From Deltaproteobacteria bacterium (GTDB taxonomy: Bacteria; Desulfobacterota; Desulfobacteria; Desulfobacterales; SG8-13), in the NCBI GenBank assembly GCA_030670715.1, contig DAOVBC010000132.1:1-6636 (forward strand): 6,636 nucleotides of DNA, written 5' to 3'. Numbering within the stretch: position 1 is the stretch's first letter; every line of letters starts with the position of its first letter. The notes beneath the pieces were generated by a model. It searched no databases, was not told the origin of the DNA, and saw only the letters and a program-made list of their open reading frames with translations. A program made the translations under genes and the position numbers. Positions 1-6,249 of the stretch are shown piece after piece.

Positions 1-1
1 G

Positions 2-643
2 GAAAATATGCGCCGCGATCCAGGAACCGGTACCGGGAGTTAAGAACTCCGTTTCCAAACCGCTGCGGGTCTGGGCCGCGGCCAGGCTGCCCTCGAAAAC
101 CATATCACAGACCACCAGACCGGTGATCAGACACAGTACAAATATAGCCTCCAGGGTGTGCTCTTTTCCGTAGCGGGGCGGCACGGCATAGCGCTCCGGC
201 TTAAATATACCCCGGCGGATCATCAAAATGATCACTGCCACCAGGACGTAGCTGGTGGCGATATCCTTTATCACCCCGTAGGCAAATCCAAGCCCGCCGC
301 CAAAGCCCGGCAGCACGAATCCGTCGAAGATACCGATAAATATCAGGGTCAGGGAACGGATGGATAAAATTAAAAAACCGGAAAAAAGCAGGATATGCAT
401 AATGCCTGGAAACAGATAGCGCGGGTGGCGAAACTGTCCGAGCCAGTATTTAATAACACCCGAAATGCGCTCTAAAACACGATTGAACCTCGGATCGGAT
501 GCGGCGTTGCGCAGCGGCAGGATCCGACGTAAAATGATGTATGTGAAGATACCGATGCCCAGCAGCGGGATGATGATAAATATTCCCTTTGCGGGCAAAC
601 CCCAAAAAATCGCTTTCGCCGGTGAGACCAGAGCCGATTCCAT
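2..643 (-). CDS. Membrane (Fe-S)-binding oxidoreductase, N-terminal part (probable ETF:quinone oxidoreductase, DUF224/EMO type), partial
   Basis: An open frame runs from an ATG at 643 to the left edge without a stop, giving 214 residues. I translated it by hand. It is strongly hydrophobic. Helices are visible at about residues 19-38 (IFIIIPLLGIGIFTYIIL), 77-105 (around PGIMHILLFSGFLIL), 128-143 and 163-182, separated by basic loops. His83 lies inside a helix and His162 starts another, as expected for haem b ligands in a nitrate-reductase-gamma-like domain. In anaerobic β-oxidizers this domain is fused to a 4Fe-4S ferredoxin domain and CCG (cysteine-rich) domains, making a ~700-residue enzyme that takes electrons from ETF to menaquinone. 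Those domains would lie beyond the window, so the full identity is inferred. The call rests on the helix pattern and the β-oxidation neighbours. An AGGGGGT Shine-Dalgarno (about 655-661) sits 13 bases before the ATG, slightly far. It is transcribed away from the ligase gene, under its own repressible promoter. Confidence 0.72.
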   Translation of the reverse strand, partial: MESALVSPAKAIFWGLPAKGIFIIIPLLGIGIFTYIILRRILPLRNAASDPRFNRVLERISGVIKYWLGQFRHPRYLFPGIMHILLFSGFLILSIRSLTLIFIGIFDGFVLPGFGGGLGFAYGVIKDIATSYVLVAVIILMIRRGIFKPERYAVPPRYGKEHTLEAIFVLCLITGLVVCDMVFEGSLAAAQTRSGLETEFLTPGTGSWIAAHIF

Positions 644-692
644 TATTACGTCTGTTACCCCCTTCTGCTCAAATTGATACTCAATAAGAAAA

Positions 693-710
693 TAAATGAA
701 TACTCATTCA
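693..710. promoter_or_regulatory. FadR-like TetR operator upstream of the membrane oxidoreductase gene
   Basis: TAAATGAATACTCATTCA matches the operator in front of the repressor gene (5959-5976) at 15 of 18 positions. Its inner TGAAT/ATTCA arms are an inverted repeat around a four-base centre (697-710). It covers the -10/+1 region of the promoter at 711-739. Known Bacillus FadR (TetR family) sites have the form TGAATGAATATTCATTCA, so this one is probably bound by the regulator encoded in this window. Binding is inferred. Confidence 0.75.
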
Positions 711-739
711 GTATTACAGGGAGCTCCTGTCAGTGTCAA
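711..739 (-). promoter_or_regulatory. Sigma-70-type promoter of the membrane oxidoreductase gene
   Basis: Read on the minus strand, TTGACA (734-739) is followed by 17 bases and then TAATAC (711-716), a perfect -35 box and a five-of-six -10 box at the ideal spacing. Transcription would start near 704, leaving a leader of about 60 bases before the ATG at 643. The -10 box directly abuts the palindromic operator at 693-710, so a bound repressor would block RNA polymerase. Confidence 0.8.
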
Positions 740-896
740 GTAAAAAAGACCTTTCGGTTTCTCCAAGATTTTTTATTACTTTATTGAAAAATATTTAATT
801 TCATTATAAGAAAATTCGATGGAAGAAATTCCAGCTCTTTGGCATACACAAAAAGGACATTAAACTGGGTCTTCCTAACCCGGACAAGCCGGAAAG

Positions 897-923
897 TGCC
901 TAAAATGCACTAAAATGCCTAAA
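897..923 (-). repeat. TTTAGGCA double repeat, copy A (inverted relative to copies B and C)
   Basis: The plus strand reads TGCCTAAAA three times in variant form (TGCCTAAAA, TGCACTAAAA, TGCCTAAA). On the minus strand this is two TTTAGGCA words 19 bases apart with a TTTTAGTGCA word between them. Its reverse complement agrees with copy C (3298-3324) at 26 of 27 positions. It is also close to copy B (1165-1189), which lacks two bases in the middle. Confidence 0.85.
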
Positions 924-1046
924 ATTCTGGCGTCGCTTCGCTCCGTCTTTATTATAAACGCCTGGTATTTTCAGCATGAAAAACCTGAAATCAGCAAAAA
1001 ATACAATCGCATACTTTGCTTTTTTCTTTTAATAAAATCGATAGAA

Positions 1047-1063
1047 TGCCTTAATTTTAGGCA
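1047..1063. repeat. Short palindromic relative of the TTTAGGCA repeat
   Basis: TGCCTTAATTTTAGGCA holds one word in each orientation (TGCCT/AGGCA arms, 17 bases). Together with copy A it could be a degraded end of the same kind of element. Confidence 0.55.
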
Positions 1064-1164
1064 CCCTGGCCCAGACCGAGCACCAGTACTAAATGCTTAA
1101 TAAGCCAGTTTTGGAATCATGCATAAACTATAACAATATATGAACCGGTCGCACCAGGGCGGGC

Positions 1165-1189
1165 TTTAGGCATTTTGCAATTTTAGGCA
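1165..1189 (+). repeat. TTTAGGCA double repeat, copy B
   Basis: Two TTTAGGCA words lie 17 bases apart, with TTTTGCAA between them. This is the same design as copies A and C with a two-base contraction of the spacer. It is inverted relative to copy A, so positions 897-1189 look like a roughly 290-base segment with inverted ends. Confidence 0.8.
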
Positions 1190-1355
1190 TTTCTTTGAGA
1201 AACTTGATTATTACACAAAAAAATCTTGCCATAAAAACAAAAAAATAATTTCTAAGATACTAAAGATATATTTTATTTTCGTGTTTTCGATTTTTTCATG
1301 AAATATTTAGGCTAACAGTGTTGTCTGTGTTTAACCAACGAAAAAGGAGGTTACC

Positions 1356-3056
1356 GTGACGAATGAAAGCACATACCAGAAAAAGCAATGGCTGTCGGGC
1401 TATGAACAGGGCGTCCCGGAAAATGTTAAATACGAAGAAATATGTGTGCCGGAATTCCTGGAAAGGTCCGCCGACCGGTTTCCGGACAAAATGGCGCTCA
1501 ATTTTCAAGGTTACAGCATTACTTACCGCCAGCTGAAGGATATGGCAGACCGCTTTGCCACCGCCCTTACCGAATTCGGTATTCAAAAAGGAGACAGCGT
1601 GGCCATCCTCCTGCCGAACCTGATCCCCTGTGTTGCGGCTTACTACGCCATCTTGAAAATCGGCGGCATTGCGGTGATGAACAACCCGCTTTACTCGGAC
1701 CGGGAACTCGATCACCAGTTTAATGATTCGGGCTCCAAAATACTCGTCACTCTCGACCTGCTCGGAAACCGCATGATCGACCTGAGACCCAAAACCGGGA
1801 TAAAACAGATCATTTACACCTCCATCGGAGATTACCTGCCCTTTCCCAAAAACCTGCTGTTTCCCTTAGTGGCAAAAAAGAAAAAACTGGCGGCGGACGT
1901 CAAGCCGGCCGATGAAGTATACCGGTGGAAGGATGTGATTGCCGGCCATTCGCCGAATCCACCTGAGGTTGAACTGTCATTTGAGCAGGCAGCACAGTAT
2001 CAGTACACCGGCGGCACCACCGGTGTCTCGAAAGGGGTGATCCTGACCCATGCCAACCTGAGCAAAAATGTTCAACAGGTCGGCAGCTGGTTTCCGACCT
2101 TCAAAAAAGGTGAGGAAATCATGCTCGGTGCGCTCCCGTTCTTTCATGTGTTTGGTCTCACCACGGCCATGAACTTTGCCATTTTTATGGGATGGGGGGA
2201 TATCCTCGTTCCTAAACCACAACCGGAACCACTGCTGGAAGCCATCGGAAAATTCAAGCCGACCTTTGCGCCGCTCGTACCCACCATGTATATCGGCATG
2301 CTGAACCATCCGAATATCGACAAAACGCCGATGACATCTCTCAAGGGATGTTTTTCAGGCAGTGCACCGCTGCCTGTGGAGGTGATAAAGGATTTTGAAG
2401 ACCGAACCGGTTCCGTGATAGTGGAAGGTTTCGGCCTGACGGAAAGTTCACCGGTAACTCACATCAACCCCTTTGCCGGAGGAAAGCGGAAAGTCGGCAG
2501 CATCGGCGTGCCGATACCGGATACGCATTGCCGGATCGTCGACTTAGACGACGGCAAAACCGACCTGCCGGTGAACGAAATCGGTGAACTGATTGTTAAA
2601 GGCCCTCAAGTTATGCGGGGGTACTGGAACAGGCCGGAAGCCACCGCAGAAACAATTGTCGACGGCTGGCTCTACACCGGTGATATTGCCAAAATGGATG
2701 AAGAGGGATATTTTTATATTGTCGACCGCATAAAAGATATGATTATTTCCGGCGGTTTTAATGTATATCCGCGCGATATCGAAGAGGTACTTTTTGAACA
2801 CCCCAAGGTCCTTGAGGCATCAGCCATCGGCATACCGCATCCTACTCGGGGAGAAGCCATAAAAGTCTTTATCGTGCTAAAAGAAGGGGAAACATCCGAC
2901 CTGGACGAAATGATTGCCTACTGCCAGGAGAAACTTGCGAAATACAAATGGCCGACGGAGATCGAATTCAGAGATGAACTGCCCAAAACCAACGTGGGAA
3001 AAATTCTGAAAAAAGATCTGCGGGCCGAGGAGATGCAGAAACGGGGAGAGGGATAA
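1356..3056 (+). CDS. fadD: Long-chain fatty-acid--CoA ligase (AMP-forming)
   Basis: This complete 566-residue enzyme of the ANL adenylate-forming superfamily activates a fatty acid with ATP to an acyl-adenylate and then to acyl-CoA, the entry step of β-oxidation. The ATP/P-loop motif YTGGTTGVSKG is at 217-227. The A5-type motif GFGLTES is at 358-364, with Phe where many family members have Tyr. TGD is at 441-443, and DRIKDMIISGGFNVYP at 457-472 forms the hinge and the start of the C-terminal lid. The catalytic lysine is K549 in KTNVGK. Length is normal for FadD. The start is GTG at 1356, with AAGGAGG (1344-1350) five bases upstream, which makes it convincing. The gene is monocistronic, divergent from the membrane oxidoreductase and convergent with the dehydrogenase. 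No TetR operator is visible at its front. Exact chain length cannot be read from sequence; medium-chain or aromatic acids remain possible. Confidence 0.92.
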   Translation: MTNESTYQKKQWLSGYEQGVPENVKYEEICVPEFLERSADRFPDKMALNFQGYSITYRQLKDMADRFATALTEFGIQKGDSVAILLPNLIPCVAAYYAILKIGGIAVMNNPLYSDRELDHQFNDSGSKILVTLDLLGNRMIDLRPKTGIKQIIYTSIGDYLPFPKNLLFPLVAKKKKLAADVKPADEVYRWKDVIAGHSPNPPEVELSFEQAAQYQYTGGTTGVSKGVILTHANLSKNVQQVGSWFPTFKKGEEIMLGALPFFHVFGLTTAMNFAIFMGWGDILVPKPQPEPLLEAIGKFKPTFAPLVPTMYIGMLNHPNIDKTPMTSLKGCFSGSAPLPVEVIKDFEDRTGSVIVEGFGLTESSPVTHINPFAGGKRKVGSIGVPIPDTHCRIVDLDDGKTDLPVNEIGELIVKGPQVMRGYWNRPEATAETIVDGWLYTGDIAKMDEEGYFYIVDRIKDMIISGGFNVYPRDIEEVLFEHPKVLEASAIGIPHPTRGEAIKVFIVLKEGETSDLDEMIAYCQEKLAKYKWPTEIEFRDELPKTNVGKILKKDLRAEEMQKRGEG

Positions 3057-3063
3057 GAGATTG

Positions 3064-3084
3064 TTGCGGGTTGCGGGTTGCGGG
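3064..3084 (+). repeat. Tandem heptamer TTGCGGG x3
   Basis: Three perfect head-to-tail copies of TTGCGGG begin eight bases after the ligase stop codon. Such slippage-prone heptamers can vary in copy number between strains. No function is visible. Confidence 0.85.
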
Positions 3085-3225
3085 CTAAGAAATTGAAACG
3101 GTGAAGCGGAGAGACGGAGAACCGGGGAAAGAAAAAAGAAGAAAAGGAGAGCGGGAGCATCGACGCGCTGGGTGATACTCCATATTCGATAATTTCAAAT
3201 TTCAGTTTCTTTCCAACAGGCAAAC

Positions 3226-3289
3226 GGGCTCAACCGGCCAAACCGACACTACTGACTCAACCGGCTCAACTGACAAAACTGACACAACC
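3226..3289 (+). repeat. Degenerate CAACTGAC / CAACCGGC repeat stretch
   Basis: Short words such as CTCAACCGGC (twice), ACTGAC (twice, at 3251 and 3270) and further CTGACA-like variants recur irregularly over about 64 bases. It looks like a decayed minisatellite and has no coding character. Confidence 0.5.
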
Positions 3290-3297
3290 TTTTTTAC

Positions 3298-3324
3298 TTT
3301 AGGCATTTTAGTGCAATTTAGGCA
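3298..3324 (+). repeat. TTTAGGCA double repeat, copy C
   Basis: Two TTTAGGCA words lie 19 bases apart, with TTTTAGTGCA between. As the reverse complement of copy A (897-923) it is identical at 26 of 27 positions. Copies A and C therefore bracket the ligase gene as a 27-base inverted repeat about 2.4 kb apart end to end. Confidence 0.88.
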
Positions 3325-3350
3325 TTTTTCACTTTGCGAGCATTTTGAAG

Positions 3351-3449
3351 AAACCTGTGATGCACCTTAGTGTAATAAAATTGGTGCTGAATCCCGCTTC
3401 GCGGGGCAACGCAGTTAGCGGGTATAATATGAGCCCATAAAACAGGTTT
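3351..3449. repeat. Hairpin-rich segment with inverted ends
   Basis: The ends AAACCTGT (3351-3358) and ACAGGTTT (3442-3449) are perfect 8-base inverted repeats. Inside lie GCACC/GGTGC (3362-3366 with 3383-3387) and a tight stem CCCGC-TTC-GCGGG (3393-3405). A second GCGGG at 3418-3422 could compete for the same CCCGC. The segment ends at the dehydrogenase stop codon. It may end the convergent transcripts or be a small nonautonomous repeat; no T-run follows any stem. Confidence 0.45.
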
Positions 3450-5264
3450 TTAGCCCCCAAACGAAGCCTCATCCATCTCAACCGCAGCCCCGTTGGTTTC
3501 TAGAATCGCTTCCATTTTGCCGAGGGTAATCGGCAGAATGGAATGGATAAAAAATTCCGCGGACTTCAGCTGTCCCTTATAAAAGGCCACGTCTTTTTTC
3601 TTGGCCCCCTTTTCCAACGCCTCCGCCGAGATGGTTGCCCGCCACAGCAACAGCCAGGACAATATCACATCACCGCAAACATCCATGAAGGGATGTGCAA
3701 AAGCAAAGGCACTCAGAGCCTGCGGAGACATGGCTGTCTTTCCGATATGCAGGGCGACCTCTCCCAGTCTGTTAACCGCTGCCTCCACCCTGTCGACTTT
3801 ATCTTTAAACCCTTCAACCGCTTTCGCTTTTGCCAGGGTCTTGTGTATTTCACCCAGAAGATCCATAATCGGCTTGCCCTGGTTGATTCCCAATTTGCGG
3901 CCGAGCAGGTCCATGGCCTGGATTCCGTTGGTTCCTTCATATATCATTGTGATGCGGCAGTCGCGCACCAGCTGCTCCAGGGGGTATTCCTTGATGTAAC
4001 CATAACCGCCGTAGACCTGCAGGCCATGGTTGCAAACCTCAAAGGACCTGTCGGTGACATACCCCTTGGCAATCGGTATCAACAGATCAACTATACCCTG
4101 GTACCGGGCCTTTTCCTCGGGGTCATCGGATATTTCTCTTTTGTCGCCACAGATGCCGATATAATACATCAGGCTGCGAATTCCTTCTACATAGGCTTTC
4201 ATGGTTATCAGCTGTCGGCGTACGTCCGGATGCTGAATGATTGGTACAGACGGGGCGTCTTTATCCATGACCTGCAGCAGGTACTTGCCCTGAATCCGCT
4301 CCCGGGCGTAATTTAAGGCATACATATACGCAGAGCTGGCGCAGCAAAAACCCTGAAGGCCGACAAGCAGACGCGCCCCGTTCATCATCAGGAACATGGC
4401 CCGCATACCCTTGTTTTTTTCACCCAGAAGCTGGCTCCTGCATCCGCCCTTGCTGCCGAGGGCCACCGAACAGGTGGAATTGCCGTGAATCCCCATCTTT
4501 TCCTCAACACCGGTACAGACCACGTCATTAGATTCACCCAGGCTTCCATCATCGTTGACCCATATTTTGGGAACCAGAAACAGCGAAATGCCCTTGGTGC
4601 CTTCAGGAGCTCCCTCAATGCGGGCCAGCACCGGGTGAATGATATTTTCTGCCAGGTCATGCTCTCCGCCGGATATAAATATCTTGTTGCCGGTAATCGA
4701 ATAGGTGCCGTCATCATTTTCCACCGCCGTTGTGGTCAACGCCCCCACGTCAGATCCGGCTTCCGGTTCGGTGAGCATCATGGTACCGCACCATTCACCG
4801 GTGTACAGTTTACGCAGAAACAGCTCTTTTTGTTTGTCCGTCCCGAATGCCTCGACCAGTTTTCCGGCACCGTGGGTAAGCCCAGGATACATCATAAAGG
4901 CCAGGTTCGCGCCAACAAAATATTCATTGGCCGCCAGAGCGATGACCCGGGGCATCCCCTGACCGCCCCATTCGAGGTCTTCGATCATGGATACCCATTC
5001 ACCTTCCTTGTAAATCTCGTAAAGTTTTTTGAACTCTTCCGGAACAGTAACTTTTCCTTTCTCAAAGCGCACACCCTCCCGGTCGCCGATCACCTGGGTG
5101 GGCAGCATCTCTTTGAGTGCCAGATTGCGAGCCTCGGATATGATAAGATTGACTGTTTTTTTGTTGAAATCAGCAAATTTATCGTCCTTGCTCAAGTCCT
5201 CAACATGCAACATTTCATGGAGGACAAAATCAACATCTCTTCGATCTGCTATTAACTGTGCCAT
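3450..5264 (-). CDS. Acyl-CoA dehydrogenase, long (about 600-residue) FadE5/AcdA-like form
   Basis: This complete 604-residue flavoenzyme performs the α,β-dehydrogenation of acyl-CoA, passing electrons to ETF. The short N-terminal motif of long-form dehydrogenases (RRDVDFVLHEML, 8-19) comes first. The FAD/substrate motif MMLTEPEAGSDVG is at 162-174, NKIFISGGEHDL at 193-204, and LQVYGGYGY at 415-423. The catalytic base is E443 in IYEGTNGIQAMDLLGRK. A C-terminal extension from about residue 465 to 604 is absent from the 380-residue short enzymes and matches the extra domain of the FadE5/DmdC-type group. The ATG at 5264 has an AAGGAGAG ribosome site (5273-5280). It follows the TetR gene by 39 bases on the same strand, so it is probably co-transcribed and repressed with it. 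DmdC (methylthiopropionyl-CoA dehydrogenase) belongs to the same size class and cannot be excluded, but the fatty-acid neighbours favour β-oxidation. Confidence 0.93.
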   Translation of the reverse strand: MAQLIADRRDVDFVLHEMLHVEDLSKDDKFADFNKKTVNLIISEARNLALKEMLPTQVIGDREGVRFEKGKVTVPEEFKKLYEIYKEGEWVSMIEDLEWGGQGMPRVIALAANEYFVGANLAFMMYPGLTHGAGKLVEAFGTDKQKELFLRKLYTGEWCGTMMLTEPEAGSDVGALTTTAVENDDGTYSITGNKIFISGGEHDLAENIIHPVLARIEGAPEGTKGISLFLVPKIWVNDDGSLGESNDVVCTGVEEKMGIHGNSTCSVALGSKGGCRSQLLGEKNKGMRAMFLMMNGARLLVGLQGFCCASSAYMYALNYARERIQGKYLLQVMDKDAPSVPIIQHPDVRRQLITMKAYVEGIRSLMYYIGICGDKREISDDPEEKARYQGIVDLLIPIAKGYVTDRSFEVCNHGLQVYGGYGYIKEYPLEQLVRDCRITMIYEGTNGIQAMDLLGRKLGINQGKPIMDLLGEIHKTLAKAKAVEGFKDKVDRVEAAVNRLGEVALHIGKTAMSPQALSAFAFAHPFMDVCGDVILSWLLLWRATISAEALEKGAKKKDVAFYKGQLKSAEFFIHSILPITLGKMEAILETNGAAVEMDEASFGG

Positions 5265-5303
5265 GATTGGGTCTCTCCTTGTTAGGGTATTGGTTAGAAT
5301 TAA

Positions 5304-5954
5304 TCATTCGCTTTGCGCGCCCTGAAGATTTACTGTGACATTCCGGCTTCCGATGCCCCGGATGACAAGATCAACCAGAGGGTCCGCCATGGATACCAGG
5401 TCGTAGCTGCCCCCGGAATGCAGCCAGGTATTAATCACTTCATCGACGGCTCCGATAATAAATCGTTTCACCAGACCCAGATAAAGGTCTTTACGTATAC
5501 ATCCCTCATCCTGGCCGTGTTCAACGATTTCCGAAATGATATCGCGATACATTTTGGACATGTCTTTAATTTGCGCTTCGGCCAGGCGGCTTATCTGGTG
5601 CGTTTCGGTCTGGTAAACAATCGCCATGTCACGATCACGCTGGAACTCTTCGAGGTGTCGTCCCACTAAATTTTTCAGTTTATCGATGGCGCTGTCGGCG
5701 CGGTTGACTTCCTCTCGGAAACGTTCGAAAACTTGCTTGGTCCTGTAACTGAAAATTTGAACCAGAATATCGTCTTTATTGGCGAAATAAAGGTAGATTG
5801 TCCCATCAGCAACGCCCGCCTCTTTTGCGATTTGGGAGATGGTGGACTGATAGTAACCGTGCCGGGCAAACACTTTGACGGCAGCCTCGATGATACGGTG
5901 GTATTTATCGTTTTTCTCTTTAGAACTGATGGTGTGGCCTCCTGAGTTTTCCAA
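5304..5954 (-). CDS. TetR-family transcriptional repressor, FadR-like
   Basis: This 216-residue regulator (with the TTG start at 5954) has an N-terminal TetR helix-turn-helix at about 20-66. Residues IAKEAGVADGTIYLYFANKDDIL carry the recognition helix (about 48-57), a sequence typical of the TetR-type FadR repressors that release DNA on binding long-chain acyl-CoA. The C-terminal two thirds form the variable helical ligand domain. The start is uncertain. TTG at 5954 has no Shine-Dalgarno and lies only about 15 bases from the predicted +1. A perfect AGGAGG (5938-5943) sits seven bases before ATC at 5930, just where relatives begin (the expected MSSKEK reads ISSKEK). It heads an operon with the acyl-CoA dehydrogenase, and its promoter carries the best copy of the operator, so it is probably autorepressed. 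The acyl-CoA ligand is inferred from family and context. Confidence 0.9.
   Translation of the reverse strand: MENSGGHTISSKEKNDKYHRIIEAAVKVFARHGYYQSTISQIAKEAGVADGTIYLYFANKDDILVQIFSYRTKQVFERFREEVNRADSAIDKLKNLVGRHLEEFQRDRDMAIVYQTETHQISRLAEAQIKDMSKMYRDIISEIVEHGQDEGCIRKDLYLGLVKRFIIGAVDEVINTWLHSGGSYDLVSMADPLVDLVIRGIGSRNVTVNLQGAQSE
5938..5943 (-). promoter_or_regulatory. Shine-Dalgarno AGGAGG in the TetR gene leader, pointing to an ATC start
   Basis: The minus strand reads AGGAGG, seven bases, then ATC (5928-5930), which continues in the regulator frame as ISSKEKNDKYHRII. Spacing is ideal for initiation at 5930. The only standard candidate start, TTG at 5954, lies upstream of this motif and has none of its own. 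Confidence 0.6.
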
Positions 5955-5958
5955 ATTC

Positions 5959-5976
5959 TGAATGAATGTTCATTCA
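5959..5976. promoter_or_regulatory. FadR-like TetR operator upstream of the tetR-dehydrogenase operon
   Basis: TGAATGAATGTTCATTCA has perfect 8-base inverted arms (TGAATGAA/TTCATTCA) around a two-base centre. It overlaps the last base of the -10 box and covers the predicted +1. It closely matches the known Bacillus FadR site type TGAATGAATATTCATTCA and is shared, 15/18, with the site at 693-710. Confidence 0.88.
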
Positions 5977-6004
5977 TTTTACAGTCGATTTCAATACTTG
6001 TCAA
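5976..6004 (-). promoter_or_regulatory. Sigma-70-type promoter of the tetR-acyl-CoA dehydrogenase operon
   Basis: On the minus strand TTGACA (5999-6004), 17 bases, TAAAAT (5976-5981). It has the same -35 box, spacer length and operator placement as the promoter at 711-739, so both should respond to the same repressor. Predicted transcription start is near 5969. Confidence 0.83.
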
Positions 6005-6156
6005 GCCCAAACGCTAAAAAATTATCGGTTTTTTAAAACAATAAATCGCTTTATTTTCTATATGTTATTGATTGGTATCGATAAGGTGAGTAATTTTAAG
6101 CAGACAACAAAGGGTAAAAAAGTGAGTAGGTATTCATTTTTAGGCGGGAGTTATTA

Positions 6157-6213
6157 TGGCGGTAGTCAGTTGGCATTACCGCCACCGGGTAAAATCCGAC
6201 AGTCAACACCCGG
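6157..6213 (-). terminator. Two back-to-back hairpins after the glycosyltransferase gene, possible terminator
   Basis: CCGGGT/ACCCGG (6185-6190 with 6208-6213) is directly followed on the minus strand by an 8-bp stem TGGCGGTA/TACCGCCA (6157-6164 with 6177-6184). They lie 37-90 bases past the glycosyltransferase stop codon. No T-run follows directly; the nearest minus-strand T-run is near 6116-6121. Intrinsic termination is therefore uncertain, and the stems may only protect the 3' end. The rest of 6005-6249 shows nothing recognizable. Confidence 0.35.
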
Positions 6214-6249
6214 CCGGAAAATATCCCGGGGTCGGGAGATCGTAAAGTT

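Larger units (their letters stand above)
744..1343. other. AT-rich gap with repeats, no convincing gene
   Basis: This long gap separates two divergent genes. It is AT-rich, especially from 1200 to 1310. It contains two double copies of a TTTAGGCA repeat (897-923 and 1165-1189), a shorter palindromic relative (1047-1063), and a TTTCATGAAA palindrome at 1294-1303. I saw no ORF with a Shine-Dalgarno and protein-like composition. The ligase promoter must lie here, but I found no -35/-10 pair with normal spacing and no copy of the TetR operator. Confidence 0.6.
3057..3449. other. Convergent gap with simple repeats and hairpins, no gene
   Basis: The gap lies between the 3' ends of the ligase and the dehydrogenase. 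In order it holds TTGCGGG tandem repeats, a purine-rich plus-strand stretch (about 3092-3156), a degenerate CAACTGAC/CAACCGGC stretch, copy C of the TTTAGGCA repeat, and a hairpin-rich 99-base segment. I saw no gene and no classical hairpin-plus-T-run terminator for either flanking gene. Confidence 0.6.

Noticed and set aside
673..685. ATTGATACTCAAT palindrome in the leader of the membrane oxidoreductase gene
   Set aside because: It has an odd-length centre and poor match to the operator; it shares only ATACTCA with the neighbouring site. Probably chance in AT-rich DNA.
915..1100. Short plus-strand ORF of 61 codons
   Set aside because: It begins inside the TTTAGGCA repeat, has no Shine-Dalgarno and has low-complexity, AT-driven composition.
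897..3324. CRISPR array or composite transposon based on the repeated TTTAGGCA words
   Set aside because: The copies are too few, inverted and unevenly spaced for CRISPR, and there is no transposase gene in the window.
3393..3422. Integron attC-like site suggested by the stem and GTTAGC
   Set aside because: The core words do not fit the RYYYAAC/GTTRRRY pattern, and no integrase or cassette array is present.
3543..4316. Long plus-strand ORF (257 codons) opposite the acyl-CoA dehydrogenase
   Set aside because: It is a shadow of the well-supported dehydrogenase frame; its translation has no recognizable domain. The same holds for the 256-codon ORF at 4485-5255.
3450..5264. Assignment of the dehydrogenase as DmdC (DMSP demethylation pathway)
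   Set aside because: The size class fits, but no other DMSP gene is present and the fatty-acid ligase and FadR-like control favour β-oxidation.
6123..6140. Third possible TetR operator sharing GTATTCATTT with the site at 693-710
   Set aside because: Only one half matches the palindrome (right arm 6 of 8, left arm 4 of 8), and no promoter or gene start lies beside it.
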